64,000 nucleotides of DNA from positions 3,348,001-3,412,000 of the forward strand of contig NZ_CP059154.1 of NCBI RefSeq assembly GCF_013456555.2, given 5' to 3'. The position numbers and the translations under genes are program-made. The notes under the pieces were generated by a model that did no database searches, was not told the DNA's origin, and saw only the letters and a list, made by a program, of their open reading frames with translations. The DNA is from Natrinema zhouii. GTDB lineage: Archaea; Halobacteriota; Halobacteria; Halobacteriales; Natrialbaceae. Below are positions 1 through 8,559 of the stretch, piece by piece (position 1 is the first letter of the stretch; each line of letters begins with the position of its first letter).

Positions 1-465
1 GGCCCGACCGAGACGATTCTGACCGATGTGCTCGGCTACGAACTCGAGGCCGAAGCGGACGGCCGTCGGCGCTACCGTAGTGCGACCGGCGGTCCGGGCT
101 CGTTGGTCGACCTCGTCGAGACCGACGCCGGTCGCGGGCAGATGGGCGTCGGAACCGTTCACCACGTGGCCTTCGTCGCCGAGAGCGTCGACGAACAGGA
201 GGAGTGGCGCGAGGCCTTCGCCGCGGCGGGGCTGTCGCCCTCCGAAGTCATCGACCGGAAGTACTTCCGGTCGATCTACACGCGCGAGCCCGGCGGCGTC
301 CTCGTCGAGATGGCGACGACCGGGCCCGGCTTCACGGAAGACGAGGCCCTCGAGGAGTTGGGCGAACGGCTGGCGCTCCCGGAGTGGCTCGAGGACGAGC
401 GCAAGGAAATCGAGGCCCAGTTGCCGGAATTCGACGGGCCGAACGTCGACTCGAGCGGAGACTGA
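1..465 (+). CDS. VOC-family ring-cleaving dioxygenase / glyoxalase, C-terminal part
   Basis: The reading frame is open from base 1, so the gene begins upstream and only its last 154 residues are present. The fold is a vicinal-oxygen-chelate repeat. The segment GTVHHVAFVAES supplies the His ligand that opens the second beta-alpha-beta unit, and GGVLVEMATTGPGF supplies the closing Glu ligand; the spacing and the GP-F tail resemble the MhqO/PcpA-like ring-cleaving dioxygenases. These are non-haem Fe(II) enzymes acting on hydroquinone-type substrates, but the substrate cannot be read from this fragment. A glyoxalase-like role is the alternative. Confidence 0.8.
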   Translation, partial: GPTETILTDVLGYELEAEADGRRRYRSATGGPGSLVDLVETDAGRGQMGVGTVHHVAFVAESVDEQEEWREAFAAAGLSPSEVIDRKYFRSIYTREPGGVLVEMATTGPGFTEDEALEELGERLALPEWLEDERKEIEAQLPEFDGPNVDSSGD

Positions 466-526
466 CTCGAGTCGCTGAGGGCCGGAGGCCCACAATCCCT
501 TTGACCGACCTATTCATACGACGGGT

Positions 527-1450
527 ATGAAAATCGCTGTATTCGGTGCCGGCGGCGTCGGTGGCTACCTCGGGGCTCGCCTCGCGGACGCGGGCCACGA
601 GGTCCATCTCGTCGCGAGAGGCGACCACCTCGCTGCGCTCCAGTCCGACGGCTTGCGCGTCGAGAGCATCCACGGCGATACGTCGGTCGAGCTGCCGGCG
701 ACCGACGACCCGGCGGACATCGGGCCGTGTGACGTTGTCCTGTTCTGCGTGAAGGCCCACGATACGCAAGACGCGGCCGCGGCTCTCGCTCCGCTGCTCG
801 GTGCGGAGACGGCGGTCGTTTCCGTCCAGAACGGCGTCGACAACGAACGGTGGCTCGCCGACGAAATCGGCGAGGAACACGTCGTCGGTGGCGTCGCCTA
901 CATCTTCTCAACCATCGTGGAGCCCGGCGTCGTCGAGCACACCGGCGGGCCGGCCCGATTCGTCTACGGCGAACTCGACGGCGAGCGAACCGACCGAATC
1001 GAACGACTCGACGACGCGCTGTCGGCGAGCGATGGGATCGACGCAGTCCTCGCCACGGACATCCGGGTCGAACTCTGGCGGAAGTTCGCGTTCATCTGTG
1101 CGCAGGCGGGGATGACCGCCACGAGTCGACTCCCGGTCGGCGAACTCCGCGAGACGGACGCCTCGTGGGCGATGTACCGCCGGATCATCGAGGAGGTCTG
1201 TACCGTCGCTCGAGCGGCGGGAATCGACCTCCCCGACGGGACCGTCGACGAGTGGCTCGAGTTCGCTCGGGAGCTGGACCCGGGGATGTACTCGTCGCTC
1301 CACTACGACCTGACACACGACAAGCGGCTGGAACTCGACGCACTGCACGGCTCCGTCGTCCGGCACGCGAGCGAGGTCGATGTCGACGTTCCGATGAACG
1401 AGGCCGTTCACGCGATCCTGCGGCCCTGGGCCGATCGGAACGAGCGATAA
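527..1450 (+). CDS. panE: 2-dehydropantoate 2-reductase (ketopantoate reductase)
   Basis: The 307-aa length is normal for the family. It opens directly with the Rossmann loop GAGGVGGYLG (residues 7-16), typical for NADPH binding. The helical C-terminal domain carries the conserved Lys (K186 in LWRKFAF) and the LELDALHG segment near residue 272 that holds the substrate-binding acid. The reaction is NADPH-dependent reduction of ketopantoate to pantoate for coenzyme A synthesis. There is no other CoA gene beside it, so it appears to be a single-gene unit. KPR-fold proteins also include enzymes for other 2-keto acids, so exact substrate is inferred. Confidence 0.88.
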   Translation: MKIAVFGAGGVGGYLGARLADAGHEVHLVARGDHLAALQSDGLRVESIHGDTSVELPATDDPADIGPCDVVLFCVKAHDTQDAAAALAPLLGAETAVVSVQNGVDNERWLADEIGEEHVVGGVAYIFSTIVEPGVVEHTGGPARFVYGELDGERTDRIERLDDALSASDGIDAVLATDIRVELWRKFAFICAQAGMTATSRLPVGELRETDASWAMYRRIIEEVCTVARAAGIDLPDGTVDEWLEFARELDPGMYSSLHYDLTHDKRLELDALHGSVVRHASEVDVDVPMNEAVHAILRPWADRNER

Positions 1451-1547
1451 ACTGGGTCCGTTCGGCACCGTCGTCGACTCCCGCGACGAACTCGAGCGGA
1501 TCGCCGCTGCTCGCGCCTTTAACATTGCCCAGTCCGTACGAGCGCCC

Positions 1548-2774
1548 ATGACCGCATCCGACTCGAGCGACCGCAATCCCGCCTTCCGATTCGAATACGA
1601 GCCGGCGACCATCAACTTCGGTGCCGGCTGCGTCGACGGCCTTGCGGCAGAACTCGAGGCACAGGGCCTTGAGCGGGCACTGGTCGTCTGCGGTTCGACC
1701 GTCGGGAGCACGCCCGACGTGATCGATCCGGTCAGGACGGGGCTGGGTGACCGGCTGGCCGGCGTCTTCGACGAGACGACGTCGAAGAAACGGCTCGCGA
1801 CGGCGATCGACGGCCGCGAGCGGCTGCGGATGGACGACGCCGACGTTCTCGTCAGCCTCGGCGGCGGCAGCAGTCTCGACGTCGCGAAAGTCATCAGCGT
1901 TCTGGCGGCGAGCGACCGCACGGCTCGAGAGGCGGCCGCCGAGTTCGCCGAGACGGGAACGATCACCGTCCCCGAGGCGGGGCTGGTTCCGATCGTCGCG
2001 GTTCCGACGACGCTGGCCGGTGCCGACCTCTCGACGGTCGCCGGCGTCACCGCGTCGCCCGAGTCCGGTCTGGTCGACGAGGAACTCGGCGGCGGAATCT
2101 CCGATCCCGGTCTGATGCCCGCGGCCGCGTTCTACGATCCGGAACTGGTCGCGACCACGCCCGAATCGGTGCTCGCGGGCTCAGCCATGAACGGCTTCGA
2201 CAAGGGAATAGAGACGCTTTACGCGAGTAATTCGACGCCGGTGACCGACGCGACGGCGAGACACGGCCTCGAGAAACTCGAGGACGGGCTCCGAGCGTTC
2301 GGCGACGGTGATCGCGACGTCGAGACCTTCGAGACGATCCTCGAGGGGATCGTCCTCGTCCAGTACGGTATCTCGCGGCCCGGCGAGACGACGCTCTCGA
2401 TCGTCCACGCTTTCGGCCACGGACTCACGCGGACGGGCGACGTTCAGCAGGGGGCCGCTCACGGGATCGTCGTCCCCCACGTCCTCGAGTACCTCTTTGG
2501 AACGAAGGGCGTGGACGCGCGATCGGGAACCCTCGCGAACGCGCTCGGCGTCGGAGAGGCCGCGGATCACGGCGCTGCGGTCGTCAAGGCGGTCACCGAG
2601 ATTCGAGATGGGCTCGGACTCCCATCGCGGCTTCGGGATGTCGACGGCCCCGAACCGGACGAGTTCACCGCGGTCGCCGAAGCGATCCTGAACGACGCGT
2701 TCATGGCGAACGCGCCATCGGGGCTGGACCCCTCCGTCGCGGTGATCGAGCGCGTGCTCGAACAGGCGTGGTGA
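1548..2774 (+). CDS. iron-containing alcohol dehydrogenase family protein with altered metal site
   Basis: The 408-aa protein has the group III alcohol dehydrogenase fold: the nucleotide-binding GGGSSLDVAK motif, the HAFGHGL helix and the AAHGIVVPH helix. In characterised members four ligands (Asp, His, His, His) hold Fe(II). Here the D-x3-H pair is N215 and K219 (segment AMNGFDKGIE), while H291 and H305 with the usual 14-residue spacing are kept. The site is therefore only half conserved, as seen in some maleylacetate reductase-type relatives. It likely reduces or oxidises a small carbonyl compound with NAD(P)H, with unknown substrate. Flanking genes do not point to a pathway. Confidence 0.85.
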   Translation: MTASDSSDRNPAFRFEYEPATINFGAGCVDGLAAELEAQGLERALVVCGSTVGSTPDVIDPVRTGLGDRLAGVFDETTSKKRLATAIDGRERLRMDDADVLVSLGGGSSLDVAKVISVLAASDRTAREAAAEFAETGTITVPEAGLVPIVAVPTTLAGADLSTVAGVTASPESGLVDEELGGGISDPGLMPAAAFYDPELVATTPESVLAGSAMNGFDKGIETLYASNSTPVTDATARHGLEKLEDGLRAFGDGDRDVETFETILEGIVLVQYGISRPGETTLSIVHAFGHGLTRTGDVQQGAAHGIVVPHVLEYLFGTKGVDARSGTLANALGVGEAADHGAAVVKAVTEIRDGLGLPSRLRDVDGPEPDEFTAVAEAILNDAFMANAPSGLDPSVAVIERVLEQAW

Positions 2775-2925
2775 GTACCTGAAAAACGGCAGTAGCCAGT
2801 CACACTGCCACGTATTCTACCGCGGAATCCGCTGTCGTAACCGTTCACGCTCCCGTGTTTCCGAGATGGAACAGTGTTATCGAACCGATAAGTAATAGTG
2901 GTCGATACCGCCGTTCGGATAGAGT

Positions 2926-4485
2926 ATGAGCGAGTACCAAAGACGGAACGTGCTACGGTATGCTGGACTCACGCTTGCTGTCGGAACAGGGGCGACGGGG
3001 ACGGTAGCAGCCCAGGAAACCGACGGCGGCGGATCCGGGGACGACGAAACCGCGGGCGGTGACTCGACGGCCGACGAACCGGCGACCGCAAACGGCTCGA
3101 GCGGTTGGTCGTCGATCCGCGGCGATGCGGGAAACACGGGCTTCGTTCCGGAGTCGACCGGGCCGAAATCGCCGGTCACTGTCGACTGGGAGTACGAACA
3201 CGGCGGCACGTTCGCCGTCGTCGACGGGACGGTCTACCTCATTGCTGACGACGGCCAGGTGCGTGCGATCGATGCGGCCGACGGATCGCTCCAGTGGGAA
3301 ACCGAAATTACGACAGCGAGTCGGGAGGAGCCGGTAGTCGCTATGGGGCCACCGGCGGTCGCACACGACACGGTTTACGTCACCAGCGAGCGGGGAGAGC
3401 CGAACCTGACCGCGCTCGACGCCGCGACCGGAGAGCTCCGCTGGCAGAAGGGCGACCTCGGGGCCGAAACGAATTTTTCACCCACGGTCGCGGACGGACT
3501 GGTGTTTCTCGTCGCCGACAGGGCCCTGTACGCGCTCGACGCACACAGCGGCGAGCAGCAGTGGCAGTTCTCGCCGGGCACAGTGACGACTGACGACGGG
3601 ACGGAACGAGGCGATTACATTAAGCGAGACTCCGTCGCCGTCGCCGACGGGACGGTGTTCGCCCTAGGCGTCAATCAGCTGTTCGCCCTGGACGTCGAAA
3701 CCGGGGACGAGCGGTGGACGGACCGCGTCGAAGACTGGGCCTCGAGCACCTTTTCCGGCCATCCGATCGCCGCCAGCGGTGTCGTCGTTGCCGTCAAAAA
3801 CGACGTCGTAACGGTCTACGACGCCGAAACCGGTGCGAAACGATCGACGGTTCCTTCCTACTCGCTGGACGTCTTCACCGGCGATCGCGTCTACGCCGTG
3901 ACCGACGACGAAGACGGCGAACGGAAGACCGTCACCGGCTACGATTCGGAGACGGGGGATCGCGTCTGGCAACCGTCGGACGGCGACGGGTCGTTCACTT
4001 CGGCGGTCGTCGACTCCGAATCCGTCTACGTGGGGCACGAGGAATCCGGCGTGACCGCGTTCGACCGAACGAACGGAAGCGGCGATTGGTACGTCGACAC
4101 CGGTACGGAGCCGCGGCAGGTGGCGGTCGTCGGCGAAACCGTCTACGTCAGCGGTGATGCCCTGTTCGCGATCCGGACCGACGGCGAAGATCGAGTTGAT
4201 GGGGGCGATGACGGCGACGAGAACACCTCCGACGACGGGAACGAATCGGCTGGTGACGGAAACGAATCGGCTGGTAACGGAAATGAATCAGCCGGTGCCG
4301 GAAACGAATCGGTCGATGCCGGAAACGAATCGATCGGTGGCTCCGGGAACGAAGCGGATGACGACACCGATACCAACTCGTCTGACGATTCCGACGAAAC
4401 CCCTGGATTTACCGCCGGGACGAGCATCGCTGGCGGGGCACTCGCCCTCGAGTGGCTGCGCCGACGGACCGACGCCGACGAGTGA
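2926..4485 (+). CDS. Exported PQQ-like beta-propeller (BamB-like) protein with C-terminal anchor
   Basis: 519 aa. The N-terminus carries a twin-arginine signal (R6-R7 in QRRNVLRYAGL) with likely cleavage after VAA near residue 29. The body is a series of propeller blades, each with a Val-Tyr or Leu-Tyr strand followed by an ALDAxTGExxW-like segment. After residue 425 comes a tail of repeated GNESAG units giving five NES sequons and one NTS sequon, suited to N-glycosylation at the cell surface. It ends PGF, a short hydrophobic stretch and RRR (residues 493-515), resembling the PGF-CTERM signal cut by archaeosortase, though the hydrophobic stretch contains a Glu and is weak. The role is unknown; propellers of this type usually mediate protein binding or use PQQ. 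Confidence 0.85.
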   Translation: MSEYQRRNVLRYAGLTLAVGTGATGTVAAQETDGGGSGDDETAGGDSTADEPATANGSSGWSSIRGDAGNTGFVPESTGPKSPVTVDWEYEHGGTFAVVDGTVYLIADDGQVRAIDAADGSLQWETEITTASREEPVVAMGPPAVAHDTVYVTSERGEPNLTALDAATGELRWQKGDLGAETNFSPTVADGLVFLVADRALYALDAHSGEQQWQFSPGTVTTDDGTERGDYIKRDSVAVADGTVFALGVNQLFALDVETGDERWTDRVEDWASSTFSGHPIAASGVVVAVKNDVVTVYDAETGAKRSTVPSYSLDVFTGDRVYAVTDDEDGERKTVTGYDSETGDRVWQPSDGDGSFTSAVVDSESVYVGHEESGVTAFDRTNGSGDWYVDTGTEPRQVAVVGETVYVSGDALFAIRTDGEDRVDGGDDGDENTSDDGNESAGDGNESAGNGNESAGAGNESVDAGNESIGGSGNEADDDTDTNSSDDSDETPGFTAGTSIAGGALALEWLRRRTDADE

Positions 4486-4523
4486 AACGCATGCTCGAGG
4501 AAGCGTGGTAGCGACGGTCGGCG

Positions 4524-5018
4524 TCAGCGGTCACGACTCCCGATTGCCGTCTCCCGCTTCGAACTTGATTCGACCGTCGGTGGCGATTCGACGCCGCGTC
4601 GCGGCGGCTCGAGGCCGGGATGGAACGGCGAGCAAAGCCTGACACCGTAGATCACCACGATCGTCCCGCCGGCGGCGAGGACGAACAGGACCGTGGAATC
4701 GGCGACGTGAACGAGCCGGAGGAGCGTGAGACCGAACCCGCCAGCCAGGAGGGAAACCACCTGTCCAATGGAGGCCCAATCGGGAACACGTTCGACGGTC
4801 GCGTCTCGATAGGAGGTCGCGTACAGGAATCCGGACCCAACGCCGAGGATCATCGCCGGCCAGTACTCCGTCGGGCGGGGGAGCCCCGTATCGGCGTGGA
4901 TGAACACAGCCAAACACGGCAAGGTGAGTGCGAGCGTCACGAACTCGCCGCGACGCCCCTCGGGAAACTGCCAGCCCCCGTCATCGTCTCGGAACCAGCG
5001 GGCCACGGAGCGCGTCAC
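4524..5018 (-). CDS. Hypothetical membrane protein (four predicted helices)
   Basis: About 164 aa with four hydrophobic segments, a Trp/Phe-rich entry helix, a loop with YRDATVERVPDW, and a charged Ser/Glu/Arg tail. I do not recognise the family. I chose the GTG at 5018 because a TATA-like TTTAATAT (5043-5050, minus strand) lies about 27 bp upstream, the arrangement repeated at other genes here. The frame stays open upstream to 5105 without such support. It converges on the beta-propeller gene and lies downstream of queC on the same strand, but has its own promoter. Confidence 0.65.
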   Translation of the reverse strand: MTRSVARWFRDDDGGWQFPEGRRGEFVTLALTLPCLAVFIHADTGLPRPTEYWPAMILGVGSGFLYATSYRDATVERVPDWASIGQVVSLLAGGFGLTLLRLVHVADSTVLFVLAAGGTIVVIYGVRLCSPFHPGLEPPRRGVESPPTVESSSKRETAIGSRDR

Positions 5019-5120
5019 GAGCGACCGGTTCGACGTGTCGGATATTAAACGTTTGTATCGCGCTTCGGAACCCGTCCGGATTTCAGGGACCGCGACGGAT
5101 CGCAAGGAATCGCAAGCGGA

Positions 5121-5867
5121 TTACAGTCCGTCAGTTTCGTCAGCGTACGACGGTCGCTCGGCGTACTCGATGGGGTCGCGGACGCCGATATTCTGGAACG
5201 CCTGCAGCCGGAACGCACACGCGTCACAGGTGCCACAGGCGGGCTCGTTCTCGCGGTAGCAACTCCAGGTGTACTCGTAGGGAACCCCGTGTTCCACGCC
5301 GCACTCGGCGATGTCGGTTTTCGACCAGTCGACGAACGGCGCTTCGATCGAAATCTCGGTCTCGGGTCTCGTCCCGACGTCGACCACGCGCTCGAAGGCC
5401 TCGAAGAAGTCGGGTCGACAGTCGGGATACCCGGAGAAATCCTCGCTGTGCGCGCCGATGAAGACCGCCTCGCAGTCGTTCGCTTCGGCGTAGGAAACGG
5501 CCATCGAGAGCAGGTTCGCGTTCCGGAAGGGGACGTACGACGAGGGGATCTCGTCGCTCTCGAGGTCCGCGTCGTCGACGGCCATCTCGTCGTCGGTGAG
5601 ACTCGAGGCACCGATCGCCGAGAGGTGACCGGTCTCGATCCGCAGGAAGTCCGCCGCGTCGAACTCGTCGGCGAGCCGGCGGGCGCACTCGAGTTCGCGG
5701 TCCTCGGTCCGCTGGCCGTAAGAGGTGTGGAGGGCGTAGAGCTCGTAGCCTCGCTCGCGGGCCTCGGCGGCGGCGGTGGCGCTATCCATGCCGCCCGAGA
5801 GGAGGACGGCGGCGCGTTTGGCTGTCGATTCGTCAGTCGTGGGATCGGTGGGTGTCGTGTCGGTCAT
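5121..5867 (-). CDS. queC: 7-cyano-7-deazaguanine synthase QueC
   Basis: 248 aa from the ATG at 5867. QueC converts 7-carboxy-7-deazaguanine to preQ0 with ammonia and ATP. The ATP pyrophosphatase loop SGGMDS is at residues 24-29, followed by the A..RGYELYALHTSYGQR strand. Near the C-terminus four cysteines (CYRENEPACGTCDAC) form the structural zinc site. It is the last gene of queD-queE-queC and lies 17 bp after queE. In archaea preQ0 is inserted at G15 of tRNA by TGT and converted to archaeosine; those later genes are not in this window. Confidence 0.95.
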   Translation of the reverse strand: MTDTTPTDPTTDESTAKRAAVLLSGGMDSATAAAEARERGYELYALHTSYGQRTEDRELECARRLADEFDAADFLRIETGHLSAIGASSLTDDEMAVDDADLESDEIPSSYVPFRNANLLSMAVSYAEANDCEAVFIGAHSEDFSGYPDCRPDFFEAFERVVDVGTRPETEISIEAPFVDWSKTDIAECGVEHGVPYEYTWSCYRENEPACGTCDACAFRLQAFQNIGVRDPIEYAERPSYADETDGL

Positions 5868-5884
5868 AGTCAATTAGCGTCGAA

Positions 5885-6679
5885 TCACGTCTCGGGGGCG
5901 TCGTTCCAGAGGTCGACGTGCAATCGCGGCGTGTACCGGAAGCCGTACTCCATCGCGAGGTCGGCGACCGCCGTTCGGGTCTCCGCGAGGCGCTCTCGAG
6001 TCGCCCCTTCGGGCATCAAGAGCACGTCGTCGTCGCTGATCGGAGCATCGGCAACGGTGCGGAGCTCGGCGAGCAGGTCGAGGATCTCCGGCATGTCCTC
6101 GGCGTCGGTCACGACGAACTTCAGTTGAAAGTCGTAGTCCTCGACCAGTCTCGCGAGCGAGTCCATGTCGATCCGATCGCTCTCGTGGCGCGCTTCCCAC
6201 TCGCCTTCACCGCTGGGATCGCGCTCGGGCGTCGGCGTACTGCTCTCGAGTTTCGGACTGACCGAGGCCAGATCGATCGGCGCGTCCCGGTAGATCGTTC
6301 CGTTGGTCTCGACGGTGGTGTGGTAGCCTCGCTCATCGAGTTCCTCGAGCAGGGCGACGCTCTCCTCGTGAATCAGCGGTTCGCCGCCGGTGAGAACGAC
6401 GTGGTCGGCGTCGAAGGACTCGATTTTCGCCAGGATTTCCTCGAGGCCGAGCCATGCGTGGGTCGGCTCCCAGGAGGTGTGATAGGAGTCGCAGAACCAG
6501 CACCGGAGGTTGCAGCCGCTCGTGCGGACGAACACCGACGGGACGCCGGCGAGCGTTCCCTCTCCCTGTAGCGAGGAGAACAGTTCGTTGATCGGGAGCC
6601 CCTCGGTGGACTCCTCGTCCTCGGCTTTGCCCTCGATTTCGGCCGCGTTCTCGAGATTGACTGAATCGGAAACCGGCAT
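5885..6679 (-). CDS. queE: 7-carboxy-7-deazaguanine synthase QueE (radical SAM)
   Basis: 264 aa. The radical-SAM cluster motif C-x3-C-x2-C is C56, C60 and C63 (SGCNLRCWFCDSYHTSW), and LTGGEP is the SAM-binding GGEP loop. It rearranges 6-carboxy-tetrahydropterin to 7-carboxy-7-deazaguanine. The N-terminal FSSLQGEGTLAG segment is typical of the family. The start lies 1 bp from the end of queD, indicating translational coupling. A charged insertion around TPTPERDPSGEGEWEARHE is longer than in compact bacterial QueE and looks like a halophile-type loop. Confidence 0.95.
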   Translation of the reverse strand: MPVSDSVNLENAAEIEGKAEDEESTEGLPINELFSSLQGEGTLAGVPSVFVRTSGCNLRCWFCDSYHTSWEPTHAWLGLEEILAKIESFDADHVVLTGGEPLIHEESVALLEELDERGYHTTVETNGTIYRDAPIDLASVSPKLESSTPTPERDPSGEGEWEARHESDRIDMDSLARLVEDYDFQLKFVVTDAEDMPEILDLLAELRTVADAPISDDDVLLMPEGATRERLAETRTAVADLAMEYGFRYTPRLHVDLWNDAPET

Positions 6680-6680
6680 C

Positions 6681-7160
6681 TCAGAACTCGCTCCCTCCGC
6701 AGAGCTCGCTCGTCTCGCTGACCTGTACGGAGACGTCGGTGACCGTCTCGGGCAGGACCGCCTCGAGTTTGCGCTCTAAAATCACGCTCATCACTTCGGC
6801 CGTCGGCGGCCGCTCGAGGACGACGACACCGTCGTCGTCGCCGGTCGCCTCGAAGGCCTCGACGAGCGGATCGCCGGCCTCGAGGAGGAACATGTGGTCC
6901 CACTCTGATATTACGTCGGTAATATCTCCTTTGTCGGCGATCCATCCCTCCTCGGTCAGGTGACCCGCGACGGTGACGGCGACCTCGTAGTTGTGGCCGT
7001 GGGGTCGCGAACACTTGCCGTCATGGTGCCTGAGTCGGTGGCCGGCGCTGATCCTGATCGGCCGGTCGCGGCCGACGTGCAGGACGCGATGACTCCCGAC
7101 GACATCGTTGTCCGTCGTGACGGCCGATTCGGACTCGCGGTTTCCGACTGGTTCGGTCAT
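6681..7160 (-). CDS. queD: 6-carboxy-5,6,7,8-tetrahydropterin synthase QueD
   Basis: 159 aa. The PTPS fold is shown by zinc ligands H41 (SAGHRL), H54 and H56 (PHGHNY) and the catalytic C50 (GKCSRPHG). It makes 6-carboxy-tetrahydropterin from dihydroneopterin triphosphate, the first step toward preQ0. It is promoter-proximal in queD-queE-queC; a TATA-like element sits 27 bp upstream of the ATG, so the operon mRNA is probably leaderless. The first 20 residues are a polar extension without family similarity. Confidence 0.94.
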   Translation of the reverse strand: MTEPVGNRESESAVTTDNDVVGSHRVLHVGRDRPIRISAGHRLRHHDGKCSRPHGHNYEVAVTVAGHLTEEGWIADKGDITDVISEWDHMFLLEAGDPLVEAFEATGDDDGVVVLERPPTAEVMSVILERKLEAVLPETVTDVSVQVSETSELCGGSEF

Positions 7161-7179
7161 AGTAGGGTATTCTCTCAGG

Positions 7180-7188
7180 AATACTTAA
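7180..7188 (-). promoter_or_regulatory. TATA-like box of the queDEC operon
   Basis: Minus-strand TTAAGTATT is centred about 25-27 bp before the queD ATG at 7160, the distance expected if transcription starts at the start codon. Seen directly as sequence; the promoter role is inferred from archaeal promoter geometry. Confidence 0.5.
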
Positions 7189-7304
7189 GGATGGTTGCTT
7201 TCCAACGGTCTGCCGAATCGGCGGCGATGTGCCAGGAGCTGCGACCGGTGACGAAGCGTGTCGATCCGCGAAGAAAGAGCGGGGACTCGGCGTCGAAATC
7301 GGTG

Positions 7305-7661
7305 TCAGTCCTTGCGTTGGTCCTGGAGTCGGTTTTTCGCCTCGGTGCGACGTTTCCGCGAAAACTCGGGTTCATCGTCCGAGAAGTCGATCTCGATCTC
7401 GTCGAGCGTTCGGCGGTAGATGTTCGTTCGTCGCCCTTCCGCAGAGAGCTGCCGGCCCTCGCAGGTCAACAGTCCCGCGTCAACGAGTTCTTCAATTCGC
7501 CGATAGCAGGTCGCGATCGGAATTTCGATGACAGTACTCAGTGCCTGCGCCGATTTCGGTGTTCCCGCCGCACAGAGGATCTCTGCGCTGTATTTGTTGC
7601 CCAGCGCGGAGAGTACCGTGGTCGAATCAGCATCGTTCCCTTCCGTTCGACTCCGAGACAT
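7305..7661 (-). CDS. Winged helix-turn-helix transcriptional regulator (ArsR-like)
   Basis: 118 aa. Residues 13-85 form a compact winged helix: VLSALGNKYSAEILCAAG, then KSAQALSTVIEIPIATCYRRIEELVDAGLL with the recognition helix, then a wing GRQLSAEGRRTNIYRR. The C-terminal 30 residues are charged. No metal-binding Cys pattern is apparent. It is transcribed away from the CinA gene. An inverted repeat CAATTA-3-TAATTG overlaps its own likely TATA position, suggesting autoregulation. Targets are unknown. Confidence 0.85.
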   Translation of the reverse strand: MSRSRTEGNDADSTTVLSALGNKYSAEILCAAGTPKSAQALSTVIEIPIATCYRRIEELVDAGLLTCEGRQLSAEGRRTNIYRRTLDEIEIDFSDDEPEFSRKRRTEAKNRLQDQRKD

Positions 7662-7675
7662 ACTCAGCTCGTTAT

Positions 7676-7690
7676 CAATTACAATAATTG
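7676..7690. promoter_or_regulatory. Inverted repeat, candidate operator of the wHTH gene
   Basis: CAATTACAATAATTG is a perfect 6-bp inverted repeat around a 3-bp centre. It lies 15-29 bp upstream of the regulator's start codon, where the TATA box of a leaderless gene would be. A dimeric winged-helix repressor binding here would block its own transcription; that step is inference. Confidence 0.45.
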
Positions 7691-7862
7691 AATCTTATGG
7701 CCATCGAGAGTGATACGTTATATAGTAATTATCGATAGGAGGTATTTTCGAATTTCGAGATCGTTACGTTGGGGGTGATGGTCGACTCGAGGTGCATCGG
7801 GAACAAAGCGATGACGGGACGGCGTCGAGACGCATTTGAGGACTCGGCCCGAACGAGTCGGT

Positions 7863-8546
7863 ATGAAAGTCGCGGTCGTAACAGTCGGCGACGAACTGCT
7901 CGCCGGACGAACGACGAATACGAACGCCGCGTGGCTCTGCGAGCAACTCGACGATCGCGGCGTCGACGTCGAACGCGTCACGACGGTTCCCGACCGAGTC
8001 GGCGATATCGCTCGCGTCGTCAACGAGTACCGCGCGGAGTACGACGCCGTCATCGTAACCGGCGGACTCGGTCCGACGCACGACGATCTCACGATGGAGG
8101 GCGTTGCGGCCGCGCTCGGACGCTCGCTCGAGGAACACGACGACGCCCTCGCCTGGCTCGAGACGAACGGCTACACCCGCGACGATCTCGCGACGGGGAC
8201 GGCGGACCTGCCGGCGGGCGCGCGGGCGCTCCACAACGAAACCGGCGTCGCTCCCGGCGCGGTCCTCGAAGATGTGTACGTGCTTCCCGGTGTCCCCTCG
8301 GAGATGAAGGCGATGTTCGAGACGGTCGCTTCAGAGTTTACGGGAACGCCGACCTACCGCGAGGCGGTCGTCGCCGACGAACCCGAAAGCGCGCTCCTCG
8401 ATCGGATCGCTGACCTCCGCGAGCGCTACGACATCTCCGTCGGGAGCTATCCGGGCGAGTCGGTCCGGATCGAACTCACGGGGACCGACGAAGCGACCGT
8501 CGCGGAAGCGGCCGCGTGGCTCCGCGAGCAGGTCGAGTCTCCGTAA
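7863..8546 (+). CDS. CinA-type N-terminal (MoCF-fold) nucleotide-binding protein
   Basis: 227 aa from the ATG at 7863. It has the MoCF/MogA fold: MKVAVVTVGDELLAGRTTNTNAAWL at the N-terminus, then VTGGLGPTHDDLTMEG with the TGGxGPTxDD signature, and LPGVPSEMKAMFE. This corresponds to the N-terminal domain of competence/damage-inducible CinA. The C-terminal amidase domain is absent, which is usual in haloarchaea. Archaeal and bacterial relatives include molybdopterin-binding and ADP-ribose pyrophosphatase-type proteins, so I give no reaction. Confidence 0.85.
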   Translation: MKVAVVTVGDELLAGRTTNTNAAWLCEQLDDRGVDVERVTTVPDRVGDIARVVNEYRAEYDAVIVTGGLGPTHDDLTMEGVAAALGRSLEEHDDALAWLETNGYTRDDLATGTADLPAGARALHNETGVAPGAVLEDVYVLPGVPSEMKAMFETVASEFTGTPTYREAVVADEPESALLDRIADLRERYDISVGSYPGESVRIELTGTDEATVAEAAAWLREQVESP

Positions 8547-8559
8547 CCAGATCGGGCCG

